Under the pieces are notes generated by a model. It saw nothing but the letters and a program-made list of their open reading frames with translations. It was not told the origin of the DNA and ran no database searches. From assembly GCF_965638725.1 (NCBI RefSeq), contig NC_134981.1, forward strand, positions 42,994,849 through 43,058,848: 64,000 bases of DNA, given 5' to 3'. The translations under genes and the position numbers were made by a program. Origin of the DNA: Aptenodytes patagonicus. Its lineage: Eukaryota; Chordata; Aves; Sphenisciformes; Spheniscidae. Below are positions 55,521 to 64,000 of the stretch, piece after piece (within the stretch, counting starts at the first letter, position 1; each line of letters starts with the position of its first letter).

Positions 55521-57820
55521 CTGTTTACAAACAGAGAAGGACTAGTGGGAGATGTGGTGGTCGGAGGCCGTCTTGGGCTTAGCGACCATGAAATGGTGGA
55601 ATTCTCGATTCTCAGTGAAGTAAGGAGGGGGGGCAGCAAAACCGCAACCATGGACTTCTGGAGGGTGGACTTTGGCCTGTTCAGGACGCTGGTTGAGAGA
55701 GTCCTTTGGGAGACAGTCCTGAAGGGCAAAGGGGTCCAGGAAGGCTGGACATTCTTCAAGAAGGAAGTCTTAAAGGCGCAGGAGCAGGCTGTTCCCATAT
55801 GCCGTAAGAAGAATGGGCAGGGAAGACGACCGGCCTGGCTGAACGGGGAGCTTTTGCTGGGACTCAGGAAAAAAAGGAGAGTTTACCACTTGTGGAAGAA
55901 GGGGCAGGCGACTCAAGAAGAGTACAGGGATCTCGTTAGGTCGTGCAGAGAGGAAATGAGAAAGGCAAAAGCCCAGCTAGAACGCAATCTGGCCGCTGTC
56001 GTTAAAGACAACAAAAAAAGCTTTTACAAATATATTAATGACAAAAAGAGAGTCAGGGAGAATCTCCATCCTTTATTGGATGTGGGGGGGAACATTGTCA
56101 CCGAGGATGAGGAAAAGGCTGAGGTACTCAATGCCTTCTCTGCCTCAGTCTTTAACAGGCAGACCAGTTATCCTCAGGGTACTCGGCCCCCTGAGCTGGA
56201 AGACAGGGACGGCGAGCAGGATGAACCCCCCGTAATCCAAGAGGAAGCAGTCAATGACCTGCTACGCCACCTGGACGCTCACAAGTCTATGGGGCCGGAT
56301 GGGATCCACCCGAGAGTGCTGAGGGAGCTGATGGAGGAGCTCGCCAAGCCGCTCTCCATCATTTATCAGCAGTCCTGGTTAACGGGGGAGGTCCTGGACG
56401 ACTGGAGGCTTGCCAATGTGACGCCCATCCACAAGAAGGGCCAGAAGGTGGATCCGGGGAACTACAGGCCTGTCAGCCTGACCTAGGTGCCGGGGAAGAT
56501 TATGGAGCGGTTCATCTTGAGGGCGCTCACAAGGCATGAGCGGGACAAACAGGGGATCAGGCCCAGCCAGCATGGATTCATGAGAGGCAGGTCCTGCTTG
56601 ACCAACCTGATCTCTCCTTCTATGACCAGGTGACCCACCTAGTGGATGAGGGAAAGGCTGTGCATGTGGTCTACCTGGACTTCAGTAAGGCCTTTGACAC
56701 CGTCTCCCACAGCATTCTCCTAGAGAAGCTGGTGGCTCACGGCTTAGACAGGTGTACTCTGCGCTGGGTCAAAAACTGGCTGGACGGCCGGGCCCAGAGA
56801 GTTGTGGTGAATGGAGTTACATCCAGTTGGCGGCCGGTCACGAGCGGTGTTCCCCAGGGCTCAGTTTTGGGGCCGGTCTTGTTCAATATCTTTATCAATG
56901 ATCTGGATGAGGGGATTGAGTGCACCCTCAGTAAGCTTGCAGACGACACCAAGTTGGGCGGGAGCGTTGATCTGCTCGAGGGTAGGAAGGCTCTGCAGAG
57001 GGACCTGGACAGGCTGGATCGATGGGCCGAGGCCAACTGTATGAGATTCAACAAGGCCAAGTGCCGGGTCCTGCACTTCGGCCACAACAACCCCATGCAG
57101 CGCTACAGGCTTGGGGAGGAGTGGCTGGAAAGCTGCCCGGCGGAAAAGGACCTGGGGGTGCTGGTCGACAGCCGGCTGAACATGAGCCGGCAGTGTGCCC
57201 AGGCGGCCAAGAAGGCCAATGGCATCCTGGCCTGTATCAGAAATAGTGTGGCCAGCAGGAGTAGGGAAGTGATTGTGCCCCTGTACTTGGCACTGGTGAG
57301 GCCGCACCTCGACTACTGTGTTCAGTTTTGGGCCCCTCACGACAAGAAGGACATTGAGGTGCTGGAGCATGTCCAGAGAAGGGCAACGAGGCTGGTGAGG
57401 GGTCTGGAGAACAAGTCTTATGAGGAGCGGCTGAGGGAACTGGGACTGTTTAGCTTGGAGAAGAGGAGGCTGAGGGGAGACCTCATCACTCTCTACAACT
57501 ACCTGAAAAGAGGTTGTAGTGAGGTGGGTGTCGGTCTCTTCTCCCAAGTAACTAGCGATAGGATGAGAGGAAATGGCCTCAAGTTGCGCCAGGGGAAGTT
57601 TAGATTGGATGTGAGGAAAAATTTCTTTACTGAAAGAGTGGTTAAACATTGGAACAGACTGCCCAGGGAAGTGGTTGAGTCACCATCTCTGGAAGTATTT
57701 GAAAGACATGTAGCTGAGGTGCTTAGGGATATGGTTTAGTGGGCATGGTGGTGTTGGGTTGACGGTTGGACTCGATGATCTTAGAGGTCTCTTCCAACCT
57801 TAATGATTCTATGATTCCAT
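55521..57820 (+). mobile_element. CR1 fragment in a YTHDC2 intron, two frame-breaking changes
   Basis: It is 5'-truncated, beginning within the endonuclease part of ORF2 (matching 20877 of the intact copy), and runs to the CR1 tail. Frames 55545-56486 and 56630-57739 are separated by a TAG at 56484-56486 (CTCGG in the intact copy, CTAGG here) and by a 2-base CT insertion near 56614. Otherwise it is very close to the intact copy, so it is recent. Confidence 0.92.
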
Positions 57821-57938
57821 CCATCTGTTATGAAACATATGCGATTCCAATTCTTTATTACTAGCAGAAATTCAAGTGGTGCTTTTATAGCTACAAAAAT
57901 TACCATTTACTGTCTCTAGAAGGTTTCAAACAGCTTAC

Positions 57939-58233
57939 TTTTCAGCATTAGAAGAGTCATCAGAGAATTCTGTTTCTGCTGAGCTTTTCCTACTGTCGCT
58001 TGACCTCCAGGAAGATGCAAAAGTAAGTTCTTCAGAAGACATAGTTCTTGGTATTTGCTCAAGTCCTGAAGGCTGCTGCAAACCTGCAGACTTTTCTTCA
58101 CTAATTAAAACAGTTATAATTGCTCTTATAGTTGCTTTGTCAACTTGAGAACAATGTTTGGAAGGAGACAGAAGTGGCATAGCTTATTTTTGTGTCATAT
58201 GCGAGGACTGACTTGAAACAGCAAACCAGCAGC
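57939..58233 (-). pseudogene. YTHDC2: YTHDC2 remnant, exon with internal microinversion
   Basis: A minus-strand acceptor (AAAATTCATTGCAG) and donor (GTAAGC) bound 295 bases. The start reads AAGLLFQ. From 58163 down, the frame reads SKHCSQVDKATIRAII, MSSEELTFASSWRSSDSRK and SSAETEFSDDSSNAE, all close to YTHDC2 as I remember it. Between them, 58164-58210 reads as nonsense with a stop on the minus strand, but on the plus strand it encodes RQKWHSLFLCHMRG, the missing YTHDC2 residues. The segment is inverted in place. Confidence 0.88.
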
Positions 58234-58659
58234 CTGCAATGAATTTTAACTCTGTTAAAGGCTAATCAAAATTAGATCAGACAGGTAAGGGCAGCCTGCA
58301 TCTTTCTTGATCAGGCAGTGTCTGGCATTCTAAAATGAACAGGGTCCAAAATGAAAGTCAAGATTAAATTGCGGGGGGAGGAGGGAGAGGGTAGGAGAAA
58401 TCCACACATTTAAAGATGTTAGTTATCTTTTCTTCCCTGGGGTTCTTTAAGATAATTTTTAAAACATTATATTTCATTTAGCTCTGCACCAAACTCAGAA
58501 CTATACTGAAAACTTGCAGGATGTATTATTTTTCACTTTAAAACTTGATCATTTTTTAAAATCTTTTAATGCTTTATGCCTTTCCCCTCAATTCAGTCTG
58601 TATTCATGCACTCTTCATTCACACCTGAGGAGAAAAAAGATCAGTTCTAAGTGACTGAT
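58234..58659. other. Intronic sequence, no feature seen
   Basis: AT-rich sequence with a short G-rich run near 58372-58400. Confidence 0.5.
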
Positions 58660-59870
58660 GTGAGCAGCCATAAAGGCGACCTGGTTAGAAGGGGAAAATT
58701 ACTGAAAAGAAGAAAATGTCTGCTGAAAAGTACTGACAGAGAAAATACCTGCCAGCCTGGGAACTCTTAGCCTGGGAACTAGGCCTCGGAACCAGAAGCA
58801 TCCTTGAAAAGTGCAGCTGGCATCTTTGAAGTGCAGCTGGGGTACCTAGAAACCAGAGACATCCTCAGATACCATCAATAAGTGCAAAACCAATGAACTC
58901 TAATGGCAACTTATCATCTGAAAAGGTGAAAAATAGTCTGGAAAAAGGGGAAAACATCCTGAGAAAGTAAGAATCAGTAACTGCCATTGGCTGTTCTAAC
59001 TGCAAGAACAGGAAAACAGTCTGGAAAAATAAGAATTGGTCTGAAAGAACAGAAAACATCATCATCTATTGGCTGCCCCAGGTGAAAAAAAGAAATTAAC
59101 AGCACCTATTGGCTGCTCGAAGTGGTGGTGTCCTACACTCTCTTATGTCTCTATGATATAAAAATTACTTAATTTTTACCCAAAATGGAGCTTCTATCTC
59201 TGAGAACTTCCCGTGCTGTTCGTACTTTTCCTACTCCTAAACAGGTTGAACTCCCTGCACAAACTCTTCTACGAGATCTCCTAGACAAGTTATTGGACGC
59301 TCGCCGGGGACACCTGACTGACTCCAGACTCCGTGACGTGGATCATCTTTGAAGTGAGACTCTGTTATTTTATTTCTCTCCCTTCTGGGCCCACTTCTGG
59401 GGTTGGTTTGCTTTGTCCTCCCACTTCTGGGACTAGATTGGTCCCCCTCTGGGATTGGTTTGATGCACTTGGTACTGGTAATACTATGAACATACATATA
59501 TATGCATATAAGTAATCTATCATAAGTATATCTGCTGTTATATTGTTGATAAATTTACTTTACTGTAGTTTGTAGCAACCTGTAATAATGTATATACTTG
59601 CTGCTATTATTGATTGCTGCTATACTATTGATTGCTGATAATAAATTGTAATAGCTTGATATATATATATTCGCTTTATTAATCATAGGTATACTTGCTA
59701 GTGGTGATTTTTGTGGCATTTGTGGTAATCTGTAATAAAGTAAAGAAATACAGAGGATAAAGCCTCCATGTCCTTGTGTGTTACAGATTCCTGCGAACCC
59801 ATGGTTGCAATCTCTATATATCCGCAGGCCAGGTAACCCTTAAGGTCGTGACATTAATATCTTTCTATTA
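58660..59870 (+). repeat. Probable solo LTR in a YTHDC2 intron
   Basis: Possible ends are TGTGAGCAGCC and GGTCGTGACA. The left half has three ATTGGCTG (inverted CCAAT-type) boxes near 58984, 59062 and 59105, then TATAAAAATT near 59156. AATAAAG lies near 59733 with about 135 bases after it. This is the order expected of U3, R and U5. No target duplication was found and the left boundary is uncertain. Confidence 0.5.
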
Positions 59871-60325
59871 AGACAGACTTCAGCTCAAATAAGATGACTG
59901 AGTTTAGAAGACTATGGTCTAATTTCCATGCTACCAAAAATACTTTAGTTTTCAAAAAAACCCACTGTTTTGAACATCTCTACAAGAGATATTATTATTA
60001 TTGGATCTGATCGGTCTTAGTGTTTCGTAATCCATAAACAGCTCTTCCTCCTACCACAGCCATCAGAGTTTCTCAATGACCTGAAGATTTCTATCTTCAA
60101 TTTGTGATTTTCTTTTTTTCATAAAATCTGACCTTTCTTACAGCATCTCCAACTTAATGTGCTCCGTATTGATCTAGCTTTAATCATCCTCTCAGAGATG
60201 GAAATACACAATTTTCCATTTTTAAAGGAAATTCTCGATTACCTGAATGTTTCAGAAATCTTTATAAAGATAAGACATAAATAGCCTTTTTCAAGAAATA
60301 AAGATTAAACTGATACATTACTTAC
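59871..60325. other. Intronic sequence, no feature seen
   Basis: No coding segment between the LTR-like element and the next YTHDC2 exon. Confidence 0.5.
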
Positions 60326-60435
60326 TGCAGGATCCAGTTTGAAATGGAGCCTTTCATCTATCTTCAGTACTGCCAGATTACCAGTTGTTTTGTCTTCCAT
60401 CTCACTAGCACTGCTATCATTAGGTACCCTATCCA
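60326..60435 (-). pseudogene. YTHDC2: YTHDC2 remnant exon (110 bp)
   Basis: Acceptor TAATTGTTTAATCCAG and donor GTAAGT on the minus strand. The frame, entered after two bases, encodes DRVPNDSSASEMEDKTT and NLAVLKIDERLHFKLDPA. From memory YTHDC2 has NDSSDSEMEDKTTANLAALK and a tryptophan where this copy has arginine. Phases fit the exons at 61814 and 57939. No stop in this exon. Confidence 0.9.
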
Positions 60436-61813
60436 CTGGATTAAACAATTATAAAAAGTGCATTAGTATTTCTATATTATTTCCACTTACATATAAAATA
60501 CTGAACATTATTGTATTACTTGAAATAAACCTATTTTCCTTCTAAATTTCAATTCCACTTAATATTCTTACTTCATCTAATTCCAAAGACATTTTAATAT
60601 CATTTTTACTTTTTGTCAATACATCTCAGTAAGAAGTCTGTTAATCTGCTTTTACTTCAAATATTCAGACCTGCTGAGGGTCCTGTTATGTAAACCCCTG
60701 TATTGATGTGATCTGACTCACTCATGTACCTCCAATCAATATCAATAAACCATTATCACATACATCACTTATGCCTGAAGCTTTTTGCAAAACCATGCAT
60801 TGCTCTATGCTTTGTCTATTTCCTAGTAAAACAGCAGATTAAAGACCCATATAAAAATACATATGGCTATTAAGTAGGATTCCTATTTCTCAAAAAAAAA
60901 GTGTGATTCAATCAGCATAAATATTTGTTTTAAGGGTAACAGTTAAAGAGCAAGACAAGAAAGCTTCAATAATAATTTAATATAGACTCTTACTTTGATT
61001 CAAACTAATATTTCTAGTGAGAATGCAGAGCAAGATAGATTTTTTTGCTTTAATTCCTACAGCACTCTGTTTAAATAATGAAACACAAATTCCCAATTAC
61101 TTCTAGTTATTGGTATAGCTAATTGTCTTTAAAAGTCATCAGTAGAAGGTAATAACTGATATTTTACTTAAATACATGTTACAGCTGGAAGCAATATAAG
61201 TATTTTGCAATATTGATAGTTTCTAAATTATTCTTATTCAGTTTGAATAATTTGGTTCAAACAATATCAAATAAATTGGTCTAGGAAAAAATGGACATAC
61301 TACACCAGCATTAGCATTATCTTTAGACATTTCATATTAGTATTTGCATTTTTTATTTGATTAAGAATTATACTTTACTATAATTTGTGAGATTTCAGAC
61401 CTATGCAAATATAATTTATGGATATGAATCTATAAAGATTCATATGTATGAATCTAAATGATGTAATATGACAATACCACTTACATTTCTTTTGGAAAAG
61501 AAAAGATCACTATTGCTTGCTGTAGAAATATTAGATGAAAAAGATGAAAGGGAAAAGTCAACAGAATCAACAGAGTCAAAATGCAGCACTTAAAGGTTTT
61601 TAAAAGAACATTTAGCTACAAAACTACTCGTGTATAACTCCGAGACATTTCTTACAGGGCCAGTAAGCTATTTTTTAATAGCTACAAAACCTATGGTGTT
61701 GTAGCTTTAAGATTCAGCCAATATATGTATTAAGTATTCTTGAAAAACAAGCTTTCCATATCATATACTACAATATTTCAATAGAAACATTTTAATTCCA
61801 AAACCCACCATAC
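60436..61813. other. Intronic sequence, no feature seen
   Basis: AT-rich; no repeat or gene recognised. Confidence 0.5.
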
Positions 61814-62009
61814 CTCAGAAGAATGAAGGTTCCTGCAAAGCACTACTTGGTAACCTAGCTAGTCCACAGAAGAGTGACACAGTAACAGGTGTTACAAATG
61901 AACAGCATCTGATATTTGCTATTGTGTGAGCTCTCATAATTTCATCATATATAAACCAATCTGTAGGGAATGCCTGAGTGGCTGCAGCTTGCCCATTTCC
62001 TGGAGGAAT
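61814..62009 (-). pseudogene. YTHDC2: YTHDC2 remnant exon (196 bp) with terminal stop
   Basis: Acceptor TTGCGTTTGCACAG and donor GTATGG. It encodes IPPGNGQAAATQAFPTDW, YDEIMRAHTIANIRCCS and ARLPSSALQEPS, matching the helicase C-terminal (OB-fold) part of YTHDC2 as I remember it. TGA at 61815-61817 replaces the expected arginine, one codon before the donor. The single leftover base fits the two-base start of the exon at 60435. Confidence 0.9.
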
Positions 62010-62564
62010 CTGTGCAAACGCAATTAAGACTAGGCTGTTTTACCCTTTAGTTGTAATGTAAATGTAAACATTTCTCATTTTTATATATAGAAATATATAC
62101 ATAAATATATGTATACATAAACACACATATATATAAATAAAGGAGAGAGAATGCAATCACACCCATAAAAAATATCATTTTATTCTACCACCTTGAATCC
62201 AAATATTTTGCTTTTTAAAAAATCTAAAAATCACTACTTCAGAGCAGAACCCCTTCTTGCTACTATCAGCAGGGATTGTTATATCTTCAGAACAGTTTCA
62301 TAACTAGTTTTTTTGCCATTTTGTCTTGTTCTACACAACAGAAGGAATAACTGACATAAGTTCTGATGAAATAGTATTGTAAAAATAAACTGATTATCTT
62401 AACTGGCAGGAAAAAAAGTTGCATAAAAAAAGTAGTGTTTAATAACAGGCATGCACACACTGATTTTAAAGTACTGACAACTATGAAGAGACATTTCTAA
62501 AACTTCCATAATTTGATGGAATACTTTGATCTTTTTTTGTGAAATATATTTGAAGAGATTTAAC
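62010..62564. other. Intronic sequence, no feature seen
   Basis: AT-rich with a TATATA-rich stretch near 62078-62136. Confidence 0.5.
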
Positions 62565-62737
62565 CTTTTTATACTGAGGTTGGCTAAGAACAGAGGTAGG
62601 ATGAAATCGTACTTTCCTCTCCTTTTGTCTGGTCGCTGGATACATCCCAGTGACTAAGGCACCTTTAACTACAGCTCAGTTTTCAGAGTTAGTGTTAACA
62701 TCCCTAATATCGCCTCCTCCTCTGGCTCTAACAAAAC
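62565..62737 (-). pseudogene. YTHDC2: YTHDC2 remnant exon (173 bp) with nonsense codon
   Basis: A strong acceptor (CCTCTTTCTCCTTCAG) opens it; the donor has become GTTAAA. The frame reads FVRARGGGDIRDVNTNSEN, then TGA (62676-62678) where YTHDC2 has tryptophan, then AVVKGALVTGMYP and KVRFHPTSVLSQPQYKK. About 11 codons present in YTHDC2 between these two parts are missing in frame. This is the DEAH-helicase C-terminal region. Confidence 0.9.
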
Positions 62738-63797
62738 CTGAAGGAGAAAGAGGATAATGTCATGCTACATTGGATTTAATATCCATATTTTTATGTCTCA
62801 AAACAAATTTGGAAAAAAAAGTGAAATAAAGTAGAGAATTGTTGCATTTTTCACACTGCCAAAATTAACACCAAGAAACCATTAGACTGAGATCTTTCTT
62901 GATAAGGGGTTTTACTAACATAAAAGACAGTTACTTCTTACAATACCAAGATATTTCATACAGGAATAATTTAATAGAATATAAAAATCCAAGAAAACAT
63001 ATCTTGCACAATAAAAGCCAGTGGAATGTGGAACAGAGTGCTTTCATTTAGATCAGCATCTGATTCTGCTCCCTAGCAACACTCCCTCATTTTAGAACCT
63101 GCACCATGCCCAGAATGAGTGTGTATAAGTCTGTTTCAAGTTAGGGAAGGAATATGACACCAGTGAACACTATTCTTGTTACAATTCATATACTCTTGTA
63201 CTAGACTGGACTCCAAACATATGTTAAATTTTTTTCTGAGCTATTTACCTGAAGCTCAAAGCTGACCAAGCAACTGTGTTCTCATTCCTGGTTTTGTCTG
63301 GGATAGAGTTAATTTTCTTCATAGTAGCTAGTATGGGGCTATGTTTTGGATTTGTGACCAAAACAGTGTTGATAACACACTGATGTTTTAGCTATTGCTG
63401 AGCAGTGCTTACACAGTGTCAAGGCCTTTTCTGCTTCTCATGCTTCCCCGCCAGCAAGTAGGATTTAAAAAAAAAAAAAAAAGGAATGAGGAAAAAATTA
63501 ATTTACAATAAAAGCAGAAAGGTTAATACTTGGCATTAACTAGACTTATTGTCAAATGCTAAGAATGCAAGTCAAACTCTCCATGAAGTTTGAGATGAGA
63601 CTTTTTTAAGCAATTCCTCTTCCCTTAACAAGAAAACATCTGTCAACACAACACAACTAAATAAAAACCCAAACCACAAAACATCCTTAAGTGACTAAAG
63701 AACAGTCTCACTGCACACAAAACTGAGTAACACATATTGCCACACCACAAACACAGAAGCAAATGCAATTCTCATATAAATCTATTCTTCTGCTGAC
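62738..63797. other. Intron-like sequence with an LTR piece; expected exons absent
   Basis: At least two YTHDC2 exons (the winged-helix/HA2 part) should lie here and were not found. Bases 63284-63463 are the first part of an ERVL-type LTR (plus strand), ending at an A run at about 63467-63482. Confidence 0.55.
63284..63463 (+). repeat. LTR fragment
   Basis: It matches the first 180 or so bases of the LTR at 46827 and is truncated into a poly-A stretch. Confidence 0.7.
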
Positions 63798-63917
63798 TTT
63801 AAACATGTGCACAGCATGTCTCACAATTAAAGGTGGTGGAGAATCAGGAGCTTTCATGAGAAAGTCAGCAATTGCACAATTAATTGGAGCCAGCAGTTTT
63901 GTGAGCAAAGGTCCCAC
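63798..63917 (-). pseudogene. YTHDC2: YTHDC2 remnant, helicase exon (5'-most visible)
   Basis: The minus-strand frame encodes LLTKLLAPINCAIADFLM, then KAPDSPPPLIVRHAVHMF. This matches the YTHDC2 helicase segment that, from memory, begins TKLVAPVNCPIADFLMKAPE. The donor (GTCAGC) is weak. The upstream boundary is not clear; a TAA lies just above in the same frame. Earlier exons would lie beyond the right edge. Confidence 0.82.
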
Positions 63918-64000
63918 AAGTTAAAAAGCAAAGACCTTGTTAACATTGTATAGAAATCACTTTTTAGAGTTAATAATATGGTTTGATGATAATACATTTA
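63918..64000. other. Window edge, nothing recognised
   Basis: A short stretch without a visible feature. Confidence 0.4.

Overview
The window is bird nuclear DNA made mostly of transposable elements. Several markers point to a bird. There are five sizeable CR1 LINE copies ending in ATTCTATG-type tails. There are many LTRs of the kind that begin TGTCCTGGTTTCGGC or TGTATTGGGTTT. A nuclear copy of mitochondrial DNA (NUMT) follows the avian gene order. The only host gene I can name is a broken, intron-containing copy of YTHDC2 on the minus strand at about 50-64 kb, with premature stops, missing exons and a small inversion. YTHDC2 lies in human 5q22, which from memory corresponds to the avian Z chromosome. 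A decayed, intron-bearing copy inside young, dense endogenous retroviruses (ERVs) would fit the W chromosome. That placement is inference.

Layout. 1-6553: class II ERV entering from the left edge, with open gag (partial), pro with dUTPase, pol and env, plus a 3' LTR. It sits inside the 3' part of an ERVL-like element (6554-7442). 7443-8632: decayed minus-strand ERVL-like gag/pro. 8.6-12 kb: unique AT-rich DNA and broken LTRs. About 12.0-13.88 kb: 5' part of a CR1. 13879-25783: minus-strand class I ERV with a tRNA-Arg(CCU) primer site, decayed gag, pol and env, and a CR1 with an unbroken 934-codon ORF2 inserted between gag and pro. 26776-27368: solo LTR. 27913-28080: exon-like unit of an unidentified gene. 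28353-29238: minus-strand CR1.

29239-42656: NUMT (control-region end, tRNA-Phe, 12S, tRNA-Val, 16S start, ND1 end, tRNAs, ND2, tRNAs, COX1 pieces). Its 12S gene is split by a complete ERVL-like provirus (30274-39675, duplication AAGGT). That provirus's pol is split in turn by a 2046-bp retroviral element with 88-bp LTRs, an initiator-tRNA-Met primer site and duplication CCCTGG (34788-36833). This element is non-autonomous: it keeps the start of gag and the tail of env, joined through A-rich tracts. The nesting gives a clear order of events.

42.6-49.2 kb: about 1-kb LTRs, other LTRs and a CR1 fragment. 49.95-63.9 kb: the YTHDC2 remnant, with LTRs and a CR1 in its introns. The two nested proviruses and the class II ERV are the youngest-looking parts. 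I see no intact host gene, CRISPR array or functional RNA gene.
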